Of a DNA stretch of 42,082 nucleotides, positions 8,584 through 17,071 are shown piece by piece. The translations under genes were made by a program, and so were the position numbers. The stretch comes from Rhizophagus prolifer (lineage: Eukaryota > Glomeromycota > Glomeromycetes > Glomerales > Glomeraceae). Positions within the stretch are counted from its first letter, which is position 1. Each line of letters begins with the position of its first letter. The stretch is from positions 1 to 42,082 of the forward strand of contig NQWY01000006.1 in assembly GCA_019425655.1 (NCBI GenBank), given 5' to 3'. The notes beneath the pieces are model-generated. The model made no database searches. It had not been told where the DNA came from and saw nothing but the letters and a program-made list of their open reading frames with translations.

Positions 8584-10020
8584 ATGAAACAAAATTTATT
8601 ATCATTAGTAGCAGTAGGATTATTGTTGCCTATGAGTTTGGCAGGCCAGGAAGTATCGTCAGATGCTAACTCTGGTTCTCAAAATGTTTCTCCATTTACT
8701 CAGGCATCAAAAAGATTCAATGATTGGTCTATATCAGTGGGTGCGGGTGTGCCTTTGATACAATCGGCTGATATGACATCGATTAAAAATGGGAATGGTA
8801 AAAACCTTTTTGGATATTCTGCTTACATTAGTGTCGATAAAGCAATTACTCACGCATTTGGTCTTAATTTACAGTATGACAGAGGAGAAACAAGACAAGG
8901 CCAGATTAATACGAAAGATCATAAGCCTTTACCTGGTAATTATCCGGCTGGTAGAACACAATATGACGCAATCTCTATCTTAGGAGATGTTAATTTTTCT
9001 AATCTTTTGAGAAGAGTAGATAATAAGTCACCTTTCAGATGGGCACTTCATGGTTATGCGGGTATTGGTACTTTAGCATATAGATCTTACAGACAAGATC
9101 CAGGTCCTGTTTATAACCAAACGCTCAATTATGAAACTAAACCCTTCAAGCTTGGGTCTCTTTTCGGACAGGCTGGAGCAGGGCTGAAATTCAAAGTCAA
9201 TAATAGAATTGATATAGAAGGTAGAGTGATGTATGTTGTAACTGGTGACGATGAGTTTGATGGGGCTGGAGTTGGACAGAATGGCTATAATCTAATCGAA
9301 GATCAAATTTCAGATAATTTCTTTAATACTACTTTAGGAGTTACTTTCAAACTTGGTAAGCACGAATCTCATTTGATGTGGCATGATCCACTTCAGGAGA
9401 TTTACTATAAGTTAGATGTTCTTAACGACAAAACTCAGGATATCGAAGTTTGCAAAAAAGGAGATGTTGATAATGACGGTGTTTGTGATGATTGGGACAG
9501 ACAATTGGATACACCGGCTGGAGCAAGAGTTGATGGAGCTGGTGTTGCTTTAGATGTTGATTTGGATGGAGTAATTGATCTTTATGATAAATGTGTAACG
9601 ATTCCAGGACCAGTAGAAAATCAAGGTTGTCCTTACCCTTCAAACTCGACTACAGGTATTGTTACGGATGAAGACAGAATGATAAAAGGTATTGAATTCG
9701 ATTTGGATTCTGATAGGATTTTGCCTTCTAATTCTCCAATTCTGGCACAGGCTATCAGTTATATTAATGCATCTAATTCCAGCTTTAAGGTTATTGGAGG
9801 TACAGATACAAGAGGTACAGAAAAGTATAATCAAGGTCTTTCAGAAAGAAGAGCTAAGAATGTTAAAAATTATCTGATACAAAATGGTGCGGATAAAAGT
9901 AAACTTGAAGCACTCGGTAGAGGAGAAAAAAATCTTCTTTATCCGGAATGTGATCCTGCTGAAAAATGCCCTGAATGGAAAAACAGAGCGAACAGAAGAG
10001 TTTATTTTGAAGCTAAATAA
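8584..10020 (+). CDS. OmpA-family outer-membrane protein with TSP3 repeats (second paralogue)
   Basis: 478 aa, the same plan as the gene before it: signal peptide ending SLAGQ, barrel (~48-258), thrombospondin-3 repeats (~290-350) and an OmpA domain (FDLDSDRILP, VIGGTDTRGTEKYNQGLSE, RRVYFEAK). The two proteins are nearly identical across the calcium-repeat segment, but the DNA there differs at many third positions, so the match reflects selection on the protein, not a recent copy. The barrel loops and the linker before the OmpA domain differ most. A terminator follows closely. Confidence 0.9.
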   Translation: MKQNLLSLVAVGLLLPMSLAGQEVSSDANSGSQNVSPFTQASKRFNDWSISVGAGVPLIQSADMTSIKNGNGKNLFGYSAYISVDKAITHAFGLNLQYDRGETRQGQINTKDHKPLPGNYPAGRTQYDAISILGDVNFSNLLRRVDNKSPFRWALHGYAGIGTLAYRSYRQDPGPVYNQTLNYETKPFKLGSLFGQAGAGLKFKVNNRIDIEGRVMYVVTGDDEFDGAGVGQNGYNLIEDQISDNFFNTTLGVTFKLGKHESHLMWHDPLQEIYYKLDVLNDKTQDIEVCKKGDVDNDGVCDDWDRQLDTPAGARVDGAGVALDVDLDGVIDLYDKCVTIPGPVENQGCPYPSNSTTGIVTDEDRMIKGIEFDLDSDRILPSNSPILAQAISYINASNSSFKVIGGTDTRGTEKYNQGLSERRAKNVKNYLIQNGADKSKLEALGRGEKNLLYPECDPAEKCPEWKNRANRRVYFEAK

Positions 10021-10040
10021 AATATAAAATCAATATTATG

Positions 10041-10067
10041 AAAACCGCAGTAAATGCGGTTTTTTTA
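10041..10067 (+). terminator. rho-independent terminator after the OmpA pair
   Basis: AACCGCA (10043-10049) and TGCGGTT (10055-10061) form a perfect stem with a 5-nt loop, followed by a T run. Confidence 0.8.
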
Positions 10068-10093
10068 TTTTCAGGAATTGATTAAATTTACAA

Positions 10094-11995
10094 ATGCTTT
10101 CTTCCACAGAATCACAAGACAGATTAATTCATAAAACACTCAAACAATTTTGGGGCTTTGATGAGTTTCGTTCTTCTCAGAAAAACATTATTCTTTCTAT
10201 TGTTAATGGTAGAGATACATTAGCATTGTTGCCGACAGGTGGTGGAAAGTCACTTTGTTATCAATTGCCTGCCCTTGTTTTGGAAGGAACTTGTCTGGTT
10301 GTTTCTCCACTTTTAGCATTGATGAGAGACCAAATAGATGCTTTACAATCTGTAGGAATCGAAGCAGAATTGTTAAGCTCAGAATTAGACGAATTTGAAG
10401 AAGAATCTGTTTACAATAGATGCAAAGAAGGATTAATAAAAATTCTTTATATCTCACCGGAAAGATTACAAAATCAATTATTCTTAAGAAATATTCAGGA
10501 GATTGAGGTTTCATTCATTGCGGTGGATGAAGCACATTGTATCTCAGAATGGGGTTCGGATTTTCGTCCAAGTTACCAGAACATCAAAAAGTTTCGGCAA
10601 GAATTCAAGAATGTTCCTTGTCTTGCCTTGACAGCTACTGCAACCAATCATGTTGTCGAGGAGATTATAAGCAAATTAGGGCTTCATCAACCTCAGGTTT
10701 ACAAACAAAGTTTCAAAAGAGATAATCTCAATATTATTGTTGAAAATATCTCCAATAAGTATAACAGGATTTTAGAATTTCTTAGACAAAATCCCTCTTC
10801 CGGAATCATCTATACAAGAACGAGAAGAGAAGCAGAGGAATTAACTTACTACCTTAAAAATAACAAATTCCAAAACGCAGATTTTTTTCATGCCGGATTA
10901 TCTTCAAGTGAAAAAGAAAAACTTCAGAAAAAATGGATTAGCAGCCAATTTCATGTTTTGATCTCCACCAACGCTTTCGGGATGGGAATTGACAAAGACA
11001 ATGTGCGATTTGTAATCCATTTGTCGCCTTCTTCCACGATTGAAAATTATTACCAGGAAATTGGCCGAGCCGGACGAAACGGAGAAGAGGCGTTAGCACT
11101 ACTGCTTTGGAACGAACAGGAATTAACTAACATCGATAATACTTTCAAAAATCAGATTCCTAACAAAACGGAATATGAAAAAATATTGACTTATCTCTAT
11201 TCAATTTTTCAAATTGGAGATAGCGATTGGCCGGAAAAAACCTTTCAGCTTGACCTTAACAAAATCAAGAATTTGACGAAATTGTCCACTGCGAAAATCA
11301 AAAATATTTTGACATTTTTGAACAATCAGGAATTAATTTATTATAAAAATAATATCTCTGCCTCCACGATTCAGAGTTTTGTTCAGTCAGATGAATTGGA
11401 GCAATTACCACCAAGCGATGCTTATTTTATGGAATTGTTGTTTAGAAATTTGCCCGGATTGTCGATTCACAAAGTGCATTTCAGTGATGCAGCATTTTGC
11501 AAAAAAAATGGAATGGATCTTCAGAATTTCAAACAAAAACTATTGCAATTACAGAAAGCGGGACATCTGGAATATATCGATGGAAGTCTTCATTCCATCA
11601 AGTTTTTGAAACCTCGGAATGACCGGCATTTGTTCGGAGAATACTGGTCGCTTTTCCATAATATTCAGAAAAATAAACTCAGAAAATGGGAAGAGAACAA
11701 ATTCTATATCCATGATTCTGATTTCTGTAAAATGAAATTGATTCTCAGCTATTTTGGAGAACGAGATGCAGAAAATTGTGGTAAATGTTCGGTTTGCAGA
11801 AAGAGAACCAACTCCAAAAGAACTTTGTCTTCAGATATTACTCAACAATTGTCGAACCGACCAATGTCTTTGGAAGAGATGGCTGCTAATCTCAATTTTT
11901 ACTCTAAAGAATCTATTTCAGAAACCTTGATTTTCCTTTTGGACATTAGAAAAGTCAAAATGTTGAACTATAAAACTTATATGTTAAATAGTTGA
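10094..11995 (+). CDS. recQ: ATP-dependent DNA helicase RecQ-like
   Basis: Superfamily 2 3'-5' DNA helicase acting in recombination and stalled-fork repair. The Walker A motif LPTGGGKS is at 46-53, DEAH at 144-147 followed by CISEWGSDFRPSY, TATAT in motif III (~178), and the arginine-finger segment YYQEIGRAGRNGE around 330. A zinc-binding site is visible near the C-terminus: CKMKLILSYFGE ... CGKCSVCRKR. At 633 aa there is a winged-helix region but no clear HRDC domain, as in the short RecQ copies of Flavobacteriia. Just before the ATG, TAAATTTA (10083-10090) matches seven of eight -7 positions, which would give an almost leaderless mRNA. Confidence 0.93.
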   Translation: MLSSTESQDRLIHKTLKQFWGFDEFRSSQKNIILSIVNGRDTLALLPTGGGKSLCYQLPALVLEGTCLVVSPLLALMRDQIDALQSVGIEAELLSSELDEFEEESVYNRCKEGLIKILYISPERLQNQLFLRNIQEIEVSFIAVDEAHCISEWGSDFRPSYQNIKKFRQEFKNVPCLALTATATNHVVEEIISKLGLHQPQVYKQSFKRDNLNIIVENISNKYNRILEFLRQNPSSGIIYTRTRREAEELTYYLKNNKFQNADFFHAGLSSSEKEKLQKKWISSQFHVLISTNAFGMGIDKDNVRFVIHLSPSSTIENYYQEIGRAGRNGEEALALLLWNEQELTNIDNTFKNQIPNKTEYEKILTYLYSIFQIGDSDWPEKTFQLDLNKIKNLTKLSTAKIKNILTFLNNQELIYYKNNISASTIQSFVQSDELEQLPPSDAYFMELLFRNLPGLSIHKVHFSDAAFCKKNGMDLQNFKQKLLQLQKAGHLEYIDGSLHSIKFLKPRNDRHLFGEYWSLFHNIQKNKLRKWEENKFYIHDSDFCKMKLILSYFGERDAENCGKCSVCRKRTNSKRTLSSDITQQLSNRPMSLEEMAANLNFYSKESISETLIFLLDIRKVKMLNYKTYMLNS

Positions 11996-12008
11996 AGCAT
12001 TAAATAAT

Positions 12009-12130
12009 AACCACAAAAGTTACAAAAGAAATTATTAAATAAAATTCTATTAAGAGTAAAAGAAATAATTATAGCTTTTTTCTTCTTTAAAAAAGAGTAG
12101 TGAATGAAATCTTATGTGACTTTTGTTGTT
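12009..12130. mobile_element. MITE-like palindromic element, copy A
   Basis: The ends AACCACAAAAGTTACAAAAG (12009-12028) and CTTATGTGACTTTTGTTGTT (12111-12130) are inverted repeats matching at 17 of 20 positions. The interior is AT-rich and codes for nothing. The left edge resembles that of the element at 32088 (both read ...TAACCACAAA...). It sits between recQ and fmt and occupies most of that gap. A non-autonomous element is inferred from the end structure; no transposase is in the window. Confidence 0.5.
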
Positions 12131-12181
12131 GAGAATATATACAAATATTCAGTTTTAATAAATCATCAATTATAAAAATCA

Positions 12182-13132
12182 ATGCAGACGAAACCTCTTA
12201 ATGTCGTTTTTTTCGGAACTCCCGATTTTGCAAAAGCTTCTTTGGAAGCGATATTCAAATCTCATCACAAGGTTGTCGGTGTTGTAACAGCGGCTGACAA
12301 AGCAAGTGGAAGAGGAATGAAACTCACACCTTCGCCAGTGAAAGTTTTCGCAGAAGAAAATAACCTCAACCTTTTCCAGCCGGAAAAACTTAGAAATCCG
12401 GAATTCTTAGAATCCATCCGAAACCTAAACGCAGATGTTTTTGTGGTGGTAGCTTTCAGAATGATGCCTCAGGTTTTGTTTTCAATTCCGAAATTGGGGA
12501 CCTTCAATCTGCACGGCTCATTATTGCCGGATTATCGTGGCGCAGCGCCAATTAATTATGCAGTCATTAATGGGGAAACCAAATCTGGCGTGACAACGTT
12601 TTTCATCAATGAAAAAATAGATGAAGGTAATATTCTGCTTCAGACCGAAACCGAAATTTTACCGGAAGACAACGCCGGAACTTTGCACGATAAATTAATG
12701 GTAATCGGAGCTGATTTAATTATTGAAACTTTGAATGGATTGGCTGAAAATTCCATAAAGGAAAAACCTCAGCCAGAAAAAGAAAATCCAAAAACAGCTT
12801 ACAAAATCTTTAAAGAAAATCTAAAAATCGATTGGAATCAAAGTTCTGAAACGATTCATAATTTCGTGAGAGGAATGTCGCCTTATCCAACGGCTTTCAC
12901 CATTTTAAAAATCGGAGACGAAGAAAAATCACTGAAAATCTTCAAAGGACATTTTGAATTAACTTCTCATTCGAAAGAAGCCGGAGATTTTGATATTTCT
13001 AAGAACGAGTTCAAATTCTATACAAAAGACGGAATCTATTATCCTGAAGATGTTCAGATTCAGGGGAAGAAAAGAATGGCAGTGAAAGATTTCCTTAATG
13101 GAATTCAGAATTTTGAGGATTATAAAGCTTAG
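12182..13132 (+). CDS. fmt: methionyl-tRNA formyltransferase
   Basis: Formylates initiator Met-tRNA using 10-formyltetrahydrofolate. The protein has the usual length (316 aa). It begins NVVFFGTPDFAKASLEAI, has GRGMKLTPSPVK, and carries the active-site block HGSLLPDYRGAAPI (111-124) followed by INEKIDEGNIL with the catalytic Asp. The C-terminal OB-like domain recognises the tRNA. The stop codon overlaps the beginning of the downstream Nudix coding frame, which suggests coupling. Confidence 0.95.
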   Translation: MQTKPLNVVFFGTPDFAKASLEAIFKSHHKVVGVVTAADKASGRGMKLTPSPVKVFAEENNLNLFQPEKLRNPEFLESIRNLNADVFVVVAFRMMPQVLFSIPKLGTFNLHGSLLPDYRGAAPINYAVINGETKSGVTTFFINEKIDEGNILLQTETEILPEDNAGTLHDKLMVIGADLIIETLNGLAENSIKEKPQPEKENPKTAYKIFKENLKIDWNQSSETIHNFVRGMSPYPTAFTILKIGDEEKSLKIFKGHFELTSHSKEAGDFDISKNEFKFYTKDGIYYPEDVQIQGKKRMAVKDFLNGIQNFEDYKA

Positions 13133-13710
13133 ACTTCAACAAAGTCAAGATTTTAAAAACAGAAATCTTATCCGATAATTGGTACACGCTTAACAAAGTC
13201 ACTTTTGAATATCAAAAGAATAACGGAACGCTGGAAACCCAAAGCAGAGAAGCTTATGACCGCGGAAATGGTGCAACAATTTTACTTTATAACAAAGAAT
13301 CAGAAACCGTAATTCTGACGAAACAATTTCGTTTACCAACTTACATCAATGGCAACGCAGACGGAATGATGATAGAAGCTTGCGCCGGACTTTTGGACAA
13401 AGATAACCCGGAAGAGTGTATCAAAAGGGAAACGGAAGAGGAATTGGGTTATAAGATTTCGGATGTCAAAAAAGTGTTTGAGGTTTATATGTCGCCGGGT
13501 TCGGTAACGGAAATTCTTTATTTTTTCATCGCGGAATATTCCAAATCGATGAAAATCAATGATGGAGGCGGATTAGAAGAAGAACAGGAAGAAATAGAAG
13601 TTCTTGAACTCGATATCAATAAAGCGCTTGAAATGATTGACTTGGGCGAAATCAAAGATGCAAAAACGATTATGCTCCTCCAGCACGTGAGACTAAAAGG
13701 TATTTTATAG
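13129..13710 (+). CDS. nudK: NudK/AdpP-type Nudix hydrolase with no canonical start codon
   Basis: Nudix hydrolase of the GDP-mannose/ADP-sugar pyrophosphatase group. In frame and stop-free from 13126, the DNA reads a full NudK-like N-terminus (FNKVKILKTEILSDNWYTLN, then EAYDRGNGATILLY, then KQFRLPTYINGNADG), followed by the Nudix box (AGLLDKDNPEECIKRETEEE, then LG) and DGGGLEEE. The box has Asp where the generic motif has its first Glu, as I recall for NudK itself. No ATG, GTG or TTG occurs in frame before 13366. Starting there would drop ~80 conserved residues before the Nudix box. The expected start aligns with TTA at 13129; ATT at 13150 is another possibility. Either a rare start, coupling from fmt, a lost start or a sequencing error is at work. 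The 3' end is certain, the 5' end is not. Confidence 0.7.
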   Translation, partial: LDFNKVKILKTEILSDNWYTLNKVTFEYQKNNGTLETQSREAYDRGNGATILLYNKESETVILTKQFRLPTYINGNADGMMIEACAGLLDKDNPEECIKRETEEELGYKISDVKKVFEVYMSPGSVTEILYFFIAEYSKSMKINDGGGLEEEQEEIEVLELDINKALEMIDLGEIKDAKTIMLLQHVRLKGIL

Positions 13711-13744
13711 ATTTAAAATCAATTCAATTATAAAAAAATTTAAA

Positions 13745-14575
13745 ATGAAAAAATTATTTTTCGGATTATTATTGTCGTCTAACCTTTTCTTTTCCCAGGA
13801 TTTGAAAGTGATGACTTACAACATCCGGCTTTCTTTGGAAAGTGACAAGGAAAATTCTTGGGACAATAGAAAAAACGATGCTTTGGCATTGATGTCATAT
13901 TACCATCCGGATTATTTCGGTGTTCAGGAAGCGGTTCCTCAGCAAATGACGGACATCAAAACCAGCCTGAAAGATTATGATTACGTGGGCGTTGGAAGAG
14001 ATGATGGTAAAAATCAAGGTGAATATTCTGCGATTTTCTATGATAAAACTAAACTGGAAGTCACTAAATCCGGAACATTTTGGTTGAGCGAAACGCCGGA
14101 AAAACCTTCCAAAGGCTGGGACGCGGCGTACAATAGAGTTTGTACTTATGCATTTTTTAAAATCAAGAAAACAGGTAAGCAATTCCTTGCGATGAACCTG
14201 CATTTTGACCACGTTGGCGATGTTGCTAGGGTGAATTCTGCAAAACTGATTCTTGAAAAAATTAAAGAACTCAACCCGAAAAATCTGCCATTAACTTTAA
14301 CTGGAGATTTTAATTTAACAGATGATTCTGAACCAATAAAAATTATTTCGAAGTCTTTGGATAATGCTTATTACCACTCGAAAATGCCACATTATGGACC
14401 AAAAGGAACGTTTACAGCGTTTGATGTCAACACTGTTCCGAAAGAGAGAATAGATTATATTTTTGTGAAAGGTTTTGATGTGTTGTCCAACAGAACCATC
14501 AATGACAGGCGAGAAAATTTGCTATATCCATCTGACCATTTTCCGATCTTGGCAGAGATTAAGTTTAAGAAATAG
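13745..14575 (+). CDS. secreted endonuclease/exonuclease/phosphatase family protein
   Basis: 276 aa with a signal peptide (MKKLFFGLLLSSNLFFSQ). The mature part carries all EEP-fold motifs: MTYNIRL, FGVQEA with the metal-binding Glu, MNLHFDHVG, LTGDFNLTDD, ERIDYIFV and the terminal SDHFPILAEI with the catalytic Asp-His pair. The family includes nucleases, phosphodiesterases and sphingomyelinase-like enzymes acting outside the cytoplasm, and the substrate cannot be told from sequence. It lies 34 bases after the Nudix gene and ends at a terminator. Confidence 0.85.
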   Translation: MKKLFFGLLLSSNLFFSQDLKVMTYNIRLSLESDKENSWDNRKNDALALMSYYHPDYFGVQEAVPQQMTDIKTSLKDYDYVGVGRDDGKNQGEYSAIFYDKTKLEVTKSGTFWLSETPEKPSKGWDAAYNRVCTYAFFKIKKTGKQFLAMNLHFDHVGDVARVNSAKLILEKIKELNPKNLPLTLTGDFNLTDDSEPIKIISKSLDNAYYHSKMPHYGPKGTFTAFDVNTVPKERIDYIFVKGFDVLSNRTINDRRENLLYPSDHFPILAEIKFKK

Positions 14576-14581
14576 AAAAGC

Positions 14582-14608
14582 AAAAATCCTCTTGTGAAAG
14601 AGGATTTT
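14582..14608 (+). terminator. rho-independent terminator
   Basis: AATCCTCTT (14585-14593) pairs perfectly with AAGAGGATT (14598-14606) and is followed by T residues. Confidence 0.8.
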
Positions 14609-14626
14609 TTGTATAGTTGTTAAAGT

Positions 14627-14700
14627 CTTCGACTCCGCTCAGACTGACAGTGTTTCAATTCGATTGTTTTATACGTCTGTCACACTGAGCGGAGTCGAAG
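14627..14700. repeat. flavobacterial palindromic repeat between convergent genes
   Basis: Two 23-base arms, 14627-14649 and 14678-14700, are inverted copies matching at 21 of 23 positions; the arm core is CTTCGACTCCGCTCAG. They are separated by 28 AT-rich bases and lie between convergent genes. I recall this core as a common intergenic repeat in Flavobacteriia. A large hairpin or a bidirectional terminator role is inferred. Confidence 0.7.
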
Positions 14701-14715
14701 TGTTTCAGTATTCTT

Positions 14716-16938
14716 CTATTTATTCCAAACAATCTTCTTAGTCATTACGTCACTGGAATTAGTCCCGACCATTATTTCAAATTCACCGGCTTCCCAATCG
14801 TAATTCAGTTCGTCATCGTAGAATTTCAAATCTTCCGGCGTCAATTTGAAAGTAACGGTTTTATTTTCACCTTTCTTCAGGAATATTTTTTGGAAACCTT
14901 TCAGTTCTTTGATTGGACGAACTACTTTTCCAAATAGGTCACGAATGTAAAGCTGAACGACTTCTTCACCATCAAAATTGCCTGTGTTGGCAACATTAAC
15001 ATTGATGGTTAAAGTTTGACTGCCTTTAAGATTATCAGAACTTAGATTAAAGTTTGAATATTTGAAATCCGTATAACTCAATCCAAAACCAAAAGGGAAT
15101 TTCGGGTCGTTGTCCAAATCGATATAAGCGGAAACATAGTTTCTATCCGTTGATTTTTCAGCAGGCCTTCCTGTATTGTAATGGTTGTAATAAACAGGGA
15201 TTTGACCTTCTGTTCTAGGGAATGTCATTGGCAGTTTTCCACCAGGATTTACATTTCCGAATAGGATATCGGCGATAGAATTTCCGGCTTCTGTTCCTAA
15301 CCACCAACTGTAAACGATTGTCGAAATATTATCCGCCGCCCAGTCAAAAACCAAAGGTCTTCCGGCATTAATCAAAAGAACGATTGGTTTTCCAGTTTTA
15401 GCAATTTCTTTTAGTAATTCTTCCTGAACACCAGAAAAATGGATGTTGCTTCGGCTTTTCGCTTCACCACTCATTGCATGTCCTTCTCCAAGAGTCATTA
15501 TCACAACATCGGCTTTTTTAGCCGTTTCTACAGCTTCTGCAAACATCGATTTGTCTTGGTCATTTTCATTACAACCTTTGGCGTAAAGTAAAGTTGAATT
15601 TTTGTCTAATTGATTTTTGATTCCGTCAAATTGAGTCACGATTCTTTGTGCATCATCTTTGAAAGGAACCGACCAGAATCCGTGCATCGCAACCGCTTCT
15701 TTTCCGAAAGGACCAATCAATGCAACAGTTTTTGTAGATTTTGAAAGCGGAAGGATTTTCTTCTCGTTCTTTAATAGAACCACACTTTTTGCTCCAAACT
15801 CTCTCCCGAATTTTCTGTTCTCAAGATTGTTGGTTTGTTGTTTTTGCCTATCGTTATTGGAAAATCTGTAAGGATCATCAAACAATCCTAATTCAAATTT
15901 TTTAATCAAAATCCTTCTTACGGCATCATCCACGAACTTGATGTCCACTTTTCCTTCTTTTACGAGTTTTGGAAGTTGTTCCATATAGATTCGGCTTTCC
16001 ATATCCATATCACTTCCTGCAAGAATGGCTTTTTCTCCGGCTTCAGCATTGTCTTTGGCATAGCCGTGCTTTATCATTTCGCCGATACTTCCCCAATCGG
16101 AAACCACAAAACCTTTGAAGTTCCATTTCCCTTTTAATAAATCTCGTAAAATATATTTGTTAGCCGTTGCAGGAATGCCATTAATGTCATTAAATGAATT
16201 CATAAAGGTTGCAACACCTGCTTCTGCAGCTGCTTTGAATGGAGGTAAATAAGTTTCGTTGAGTTGTCTCAAACTCATATCAACAGAATTGTAGTCTCTT
16301 CCGCCCACTGCGGCTCCGTAAGCTGCGAAGTGTTTCGCACAGGCCATTATCGCATCAATATTTCCCAAACCTTTACCTTGGAAACCTTTAATTCTTGCCA
16401 GTCCGATTTTTGTTCCGAGGTAAGTATCTTCACCGGAGCCTTCCATTACACGTCCCCATCTTGGGTCTCTTGCAATATCCACCATTGGTGCAAATGTCCA
16501 TTGGATGCCATAAGCAGATGCTTCTATTGCTGCGATCCTTTCAGATTTTTCTATCATTTCCAAATCCCAGCTTGCTGCCTGGCCAAGATTGATAGGAAAA
16601 GTTGTTCTGAATCCATGAATCACATCTTGTCCGAAAATCAACGGAATTTTCAGTCTTGATTCTAATGCTAATTTTTGAAAAGCTCTTGTTTCTTCTGCTC
16701 CGGTCACATTCAGCATAGAGCCGACTTTTCCTTGCTTTATTTCTTCTAAAACTTTTTTGGAATTAGAGTTCTGTGGTCCGGTTGCATATTCGAAACCGCT
16801 GTATTGAACCAGCTGACCTGCTTTTTCTTCCAAAGTCATTTTGGAAATCAGTTCATTGACTTTTTGTTCTATGCTTTTTTGTGCAGGAATGCTAATCGCG
16901 AAGATCAGAAACAGGAAGGAAAGGAAATGTTTTTTCAT
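14716..16938 (-). CDS. bglX: secreted beta-glucosidase, glycoside hydrolase family 3
   Basis: Retaining exo-glucosidase that releases glucose from beta-glucosides, probably periplasmic or outer-membrane associated. The start at 16938 (MKKHFLSFLFLIFAISIPAQ) is preferred over an upstream in-frame ATG at 16998 because it puts the signal peptide at the N-terminus; the result is 740 aa. The GH3 N-terminal barrel has AKHFAAYG, the nucleophile D281 in VVSDWGS, and RDPRWGRVMEGSGED. The C-terminal domain has LINAGRPLVFDWAA and a fibronectin-III-like tail (ANTGNFDGEEVVQLYIRD). The gene symbol is by similarity to E. coli BglX; the specificity is not proven. Confidence 0.9.
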   Translation of the reverse strand: MKKHFLSFLFLIFAISIPAQKSIEQKVNELISKMTLEEKAGQLVQYSGFEYATGPQNSNSKKVLEEIKQGKVGSMLNVTGAEETRAFQKLALESRLKIPLIFGQDVIHGFRTTFPINLGQAASWDLEMIEKSERIAAIEASAYGIQWTFAPMVDIARDPRWGRVMEGSGEDTYLGTKIGLARIKGFQGKGLGNIDAIMACAKHFAAYGAAVGGRDYNSVDMSLRQLNETYLPPFKAAAEAGVATFMNSFNDINGIPATANKYILRDLLKGKWNFKGFVVSDWGSIGEMIKHGYAKDNAEAGEKAILAGSDMDMESRIYMEQLPKLVKEGKVDIKFVDDAVRRILIKKFELGLFDDPYRFSNNDRQKQQTNNLENRKFGREFGAKSVVLLKNEKKILPLSKSTKTVALIGPFGKEAVAMHGFWSVPFKDDAQRIVTQFDGIKNQLDKNSTLLYAKGCNENDQDKSMFAEAVETAKKADVVIMTLGEGHAMSGEAKSRSNIHFSGVQEELLKEIAKTGKPIVLLINAGRPLVFDWAADNISTIVYSWWLGTEAGNSIADILFGNVNPGGKLPMTFPRTEGQIPVYYNHYNTGRPAEKSTDRNYVSAYIDLDNDPKFPFGFGLSYTDFKYSNFNLSSDNLKGSQTLTINVNVANTGNFDGEEVVQLYIRDLFGKVVRPIKELKGFQKIFLKKGENKTVTFKLTPEDLKFYDDELNYDWEAGEFEIMVGTNSSDVMTKKIVWNK

Positions 16939-17012
16939 TAGAAAGCTTTTTGTCTCTTTTTGAGAAATTAATATCGTAAAAATAATATTTAATTTCAATA
17001 TTAATAATATTT

Positions 17013-17051
17013 AAAACAAAAAAGCCGTTTTCGCAATCTGCAAAAACAGCT
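17013..17051 (-). terminator. terminator for the M43 protease gene
   Basis: Read leftward, AGCTGTTTTTGCA pairs with TGCGAAAACGGCT (two G-T pairs) and is followed by TTTTTTGTTTTA. It lies just past the protease stop. Confidence 0.75.
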
Positions 17052-17071
17052 GTAAATAATTAAATAGTTAG

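Noticed and set aside
9422-9643. Minus-strand His/Gln-rich reading frame
   Set aside because: It is the antisense of the calcium-repeat segment of the second OmpA gene.
12009-12130. Terminator of recQ
   Set aside because: The arms are 82 bases apart and AT-rich, too open for a rho-independent terminator.
16939-16998. Longer N-terminus of the beta-glucosidase
   Set aside because: It would place twenty residues before a clean signal peptide beginning at 16938.
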